From: Grammothele lineata
Lineage: Eukaryota > Basidiomycota > Agaricomycetes > Polyporales > Polyporaceae
Direction: 5' to 3'
Length of the DNA stretch: 64,000 nucleotides
NCBI GenBank assembly: GCA_002150815.3
Contig: NDFF03000045.1
Span: forward strand, 62,001-126,000
Shown here: piece after piece, positions 61,497 to 64,000 of the stretch
Position numbering within the stretch: the first letter of the stretch is position 1
Layout of the letters: each line of letters begins with the position of its first letter
Notes under the pieces: model-generated
Seen by the model: the letters and a program-made list of their open reading frames with translations, nothing else
The model's database searches: none
What the model was told of the DNA's origin: nothing
Made by a program: the position numbers and the translations under genes

Positions 61497-62799
61497 TCAC
61501 TTGCAAATCCAACAGCAGACAGCACGCAACGCCCACCGTAGGCGATCTGGGCCGTGGAACAATGATCAGCGTCCGGGAGAATACACACAATGGGAATACT
61601 CACGCATGAGCCTCTCTCGGAGGCGAGGCCGAGTTGGTGCTATCGCTACAGGCAGCAAGCTCTCCATGCTGCTTTCCCGGGAACGAGTCTCCAGACGTCG
61701 ATGTATACACGGAACGGCGTGGACAGGCGCGTCGACGTCACGCTGTAAGATCCTGCAAATAGCAAATGTTAGCTGACTAGATGGTAATGCACACGTCGGC
61801 CGCGAAGACGCACCGTGTCGCAGCCTCATACTGCTCGAGGAACGCCATTGGGTCAGATATCTCCTCCTCCTTTAGATCGGCGGCCAAGTTCGTCCACACC
61901 CGGAGGGTGGGTAGACATTGGGGATTCTCGTCGAAGAGTTGATCACACTGACAATATATCGAGTCCGACTCAATACCGTACGAACATTCGGACTCCGAGT
62001 AACAGGTCGACTCGGTGTCCTCCATGACGTCTCCAGCATCTGGTATGGCCTCCGGCGGACCGGGTTCCATGATCGAGCGGGAACCGAGTATGACTTCTGA
62101 AACTTCGATTGGGGGCGGGACAGGGTCCATCCCGGGAGCGGCGGGAGTCGCTTGGTCTTGTGCTATGGTCGGTTGCGCCGGAGGACGCGTCGCAGCAGTA
62201 ATCCTTTCTTGCATCTTTGCGATGTCTGCTGAACGCAAATCTTGCATACGGACATACTCGGGTGGGAGAAGCCCATAATACAACAATTGCGAAGGCCGGG
62301 AATGGACGGTCGACGTTTGCTCACCTGTGCTGGGAGCTTCGCGCAGAACACCAATGTCATGCATCAATCTCACCCGGACCTTCGGCCGCACATCCATCCC
62401 AGTCCATTGATAATAGCCAGGAAACGGGAAGTCCAGATCTGTTCTCAGGGCGGGTCGTCCAGAGGAGTGGTCGGTGCTGGGATGGATGGGAATGCACATA
62501 TCGGAAGTAACGCCCTGGTCGGGCAGAGCGATTCGCGGGCCCTTGCCGGCTAAATACGCGGTGTAGATGGATGCCTGCGTCATACCATATATGGCCTCCA
62601 TCTACATAGGAGATAAATAATGCGTTGGACAGTTTCTGTAGGCGAATAGAGGACGTACCCCGTCGAGAAACATGAGACACTTGAGGGGTTTGAGTGCTTC
62701 TATCTCGGCACGAACCTCGGAACTACTCGACCCACAGAGCGTGGCCTCCGGGTCGATGGCGGCGACGACGTAGCAGGGATAGGGAAGAAGAACTGGCAT
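61497..62799 (-). CDS. NCHW-family protein (family 1), copy J with altered core motif; partner in pair 5
   Basis: Exons 62799-62659, 62601-61814, 61752-61604 and 61546-61497 give 375 residues in an unbroken frame. Blocks: CYVVAAIDPEATLCGSS, KCLMFLDG, GMTQASIYTAYLAGKGPR, GVTSDMCIPIHPSTDHSSGR, then DFPFPGYYQW where other copies have NCxHW, so Asn, Cys and His are all replaced (G, Y, Q) and only Trp is kept. LRVWTNLAADLKEE, DPMAFLEQYEAATR and RILQRDVDAPVH follow, and the tail HRLRWALRAVCCWICK. It is the closest relative of copy I and faces family 2 copy e. The loss of the hallmark residues with an otherwise intact gene suggests altered function. Confidence 0.83.
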
Positions 62800-63498
62800 C
62801 GCTGCTGGGTAGTGAAAGGGGGATGGCGGTGGTCCCGATACATTGGGGAAGGATTTTATAGGTCTTCCCAAAGATGTGAACAATCGCCATTTATTGTGAG
62901 AACAGTGGAGAGAGACAAAGCAAGCTGTACTAATTTCGACCAGCGGCGGAGTCCGGACTCCGATCCGTCGCTTCGCCAGAGGGCAGGAGTCACGTGCACC
63001 GGATCGCTTCTCCGGATCGGGATACCGGCTGGCGGCGCTACCAGACTGGGACGACAATGGCGTCAGTAGTAAGTACTTTCGAAGCCACCGTCACTTGCTC
63101 CCCACATCGATTTCATAAACAGCGTTTCTCGGAAATCTGTTTCGAACAATGACCACCCGGGTAAATAACAGTCCATGTACCCGCACGCTCGAAATCCTCC
63201 CAGACAATGGGAGCAACGTTCACATCGCGGAGGTACCACTGCTGGAGTCAAGGGCAGCCCTCGCCGGTCCAGTTGTCTCATGACAATTAACATCTACACG
63301 CCGCCGCCGCGGAAGTCACGGCTCGTCATGAGCAATGATTGCTTTTCAGAGACTTTTTAGGTACTCATAAAGCCCTATATAACATCGCAACCGCTGGTGC
63401 GGGGAGCCAACCCCGCTACGCTCTTCCTTCGCTCTCCCGCTGGTCGTCGAGGCCTTGTGTTTCTTATTCCTTCCACACTCCTTAATATTGTCCATACT
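62800..63498. promoter_or_regulatory. Shared intergenic promoter region of pair 5
   Basis: 699 bases between divergent start codons. CACGTG at 62991-62996 in the context agtCACGTGca, at a distance from the family 1 start (about 190 bases) close to that in pair 4 (about 175). A CCCGCTGGTCGT block near 63,440 matches pair 4. Confidence 0.5.
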
Positions 63499-64000
63499 AT
63501 GTCCACTCTAGAGCATTCTAGTCTCCAGTCAGATGCTTCAACTAATTGTACCGCTGTAGATCGCTTTGAGCTCGTCCCCGGAATGCTTTATCAGATTCGG
63601 GAATCCCTGCGCAGCCCCGCAGAAAGAATTATTCTCGATAGCCACGGAATAGAAGAATCTCCTCCTCTTATGCGACAATGTGCTAACGAACTCAAACAGA
63701 TTCGCCACGAAGGTTCTCCCATAGGAAAGACACGTCCCTGCGTGGTGCTCCACGCTAATCTCGGTGAAGCCCCGTTTGTTTGTTTGTTTGGAACTTTTGA
63801 AAAAATCGAGAATTTCTCGTCTCTTCCTGTTCTTTACCAGCATTTTGCGGTTTCGGTATTTCCGAACTGTCAAGAGGCCCATCGAGGTATCGTTCAAGTG
63901 ACCCCTCCACTAAAGAAGACATCACAATACGTCGTCGCTTTTCCGTTTGCGACCCAGAGACGGATTGTAGGGCCATGGCGTACGGGCAAGAAAACTCACA
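63499..64000 (+). CDS. RPCV-family protein (family 2), copy e, cut by the window end; partner in pair 5
   Basis: An open frame of 167 codons from ATG 63499 runs off the window. It matches copy d closely: VPGMLYQIRESLRSPAER, GKTRPCVVLHANLGEAPFVC, FGTFEKIENFSSLPVLYQHF, SVFPNCQEAHRGIVQVTP, SQYVVAFPFATQRRIVGPW. Copies d and e share an N-terminus without CxxC. The matching family 1 genes I and J are also close, so the whole pair was duplicated in tandem. Function unknown. Confidence 0.83.
   Translation, partial: MSTLEHSSLQSDASTNCTAVDRFELVPGMLYQIRESLRSPAERIILDSHGIEESPPLMRQCANELKQIRHEGSPIGKTRPCVVLHANLGEAPFVCLFGTFEKIENFSSLPVLYQHFAVSVFPNCQEAHRGIVQVTPPLKKTSQYVVAFPFATQRRIVGPWRTGKKTH

Overview
The window looks like nuclear DNA of a basidiomycete, most likely an agaricomycete. 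Genes are broken by many short introns (about 50-120 nt, GT-AG), are packed on both strands, and include DUF6533 membrane proteins, a group typical of basidiomycetes. No bacterial, viral or organellar gene was recognised. Exon boundaries were read by eye from splice signals, reading frame and agreement between paralogs, and most models close in frame to the base.

The window alternates conserved single genes with accessory clusters. 0.7-4.5 kb: two tandem secreted DUF3237-type proteins (a third at 30.7-31.4 kb). 5.0-17.6 kb: first accessory cluster. 18.0-28.4 kb: conserved block with an RS-rich SCI1-like protein, tRNA-Ile(AAU), a MYND zinc-finger protein, an aldo-keto reductase, the rRNA-processing factor EFG1, a CHY zinc-finger protein and a mucin-like one-pass membrane protein. 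29.2-33.6 kb: two divergent members of the accessory family around the third DUF3237 gene. 35.3-36.0 kb: a 683-bp non-autonomous DNA transposon with 36-bp terminal inverted repeats and an 8-bp target duplication. 36.3-38.5 kb: a multi-pass membrane protein. 39.4-44.3 kb: two more accessory genes. 44.9-52.7 kb: a Chk2/Cds1-like FHA kinase between two inverted DUF6533 paralogs. 54.4-64.0 kb: second accessory cluster.

The most striking feature is a pair of unrecognised families. Family 1 (called NCHW here, eleven copies) has an N-terminal YAV-x-R/Q-x-D motif, usually a central PFPFxNCxHW block, and, in seven of the nine typical copies, a short C-terminal amphipathic helix rich in Arg, Trp and Cys. 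Family 2 (called RPCV here, five copies, the last cut by the window end) has a core with an RPx(V/I)(V/I) strand and a variable, mostly basic C-terminal tail. All five family 2 genes stand head to head with a family 1 gene, 477-790 bp apart, in both orientations. This fixed partnership through duplication, inversion and strong divergence suggests a two-gene system driven by a shared bidirectional promoter. Its function is unknown; ideas about self/non-self recognition or genetic conflict are inference only.
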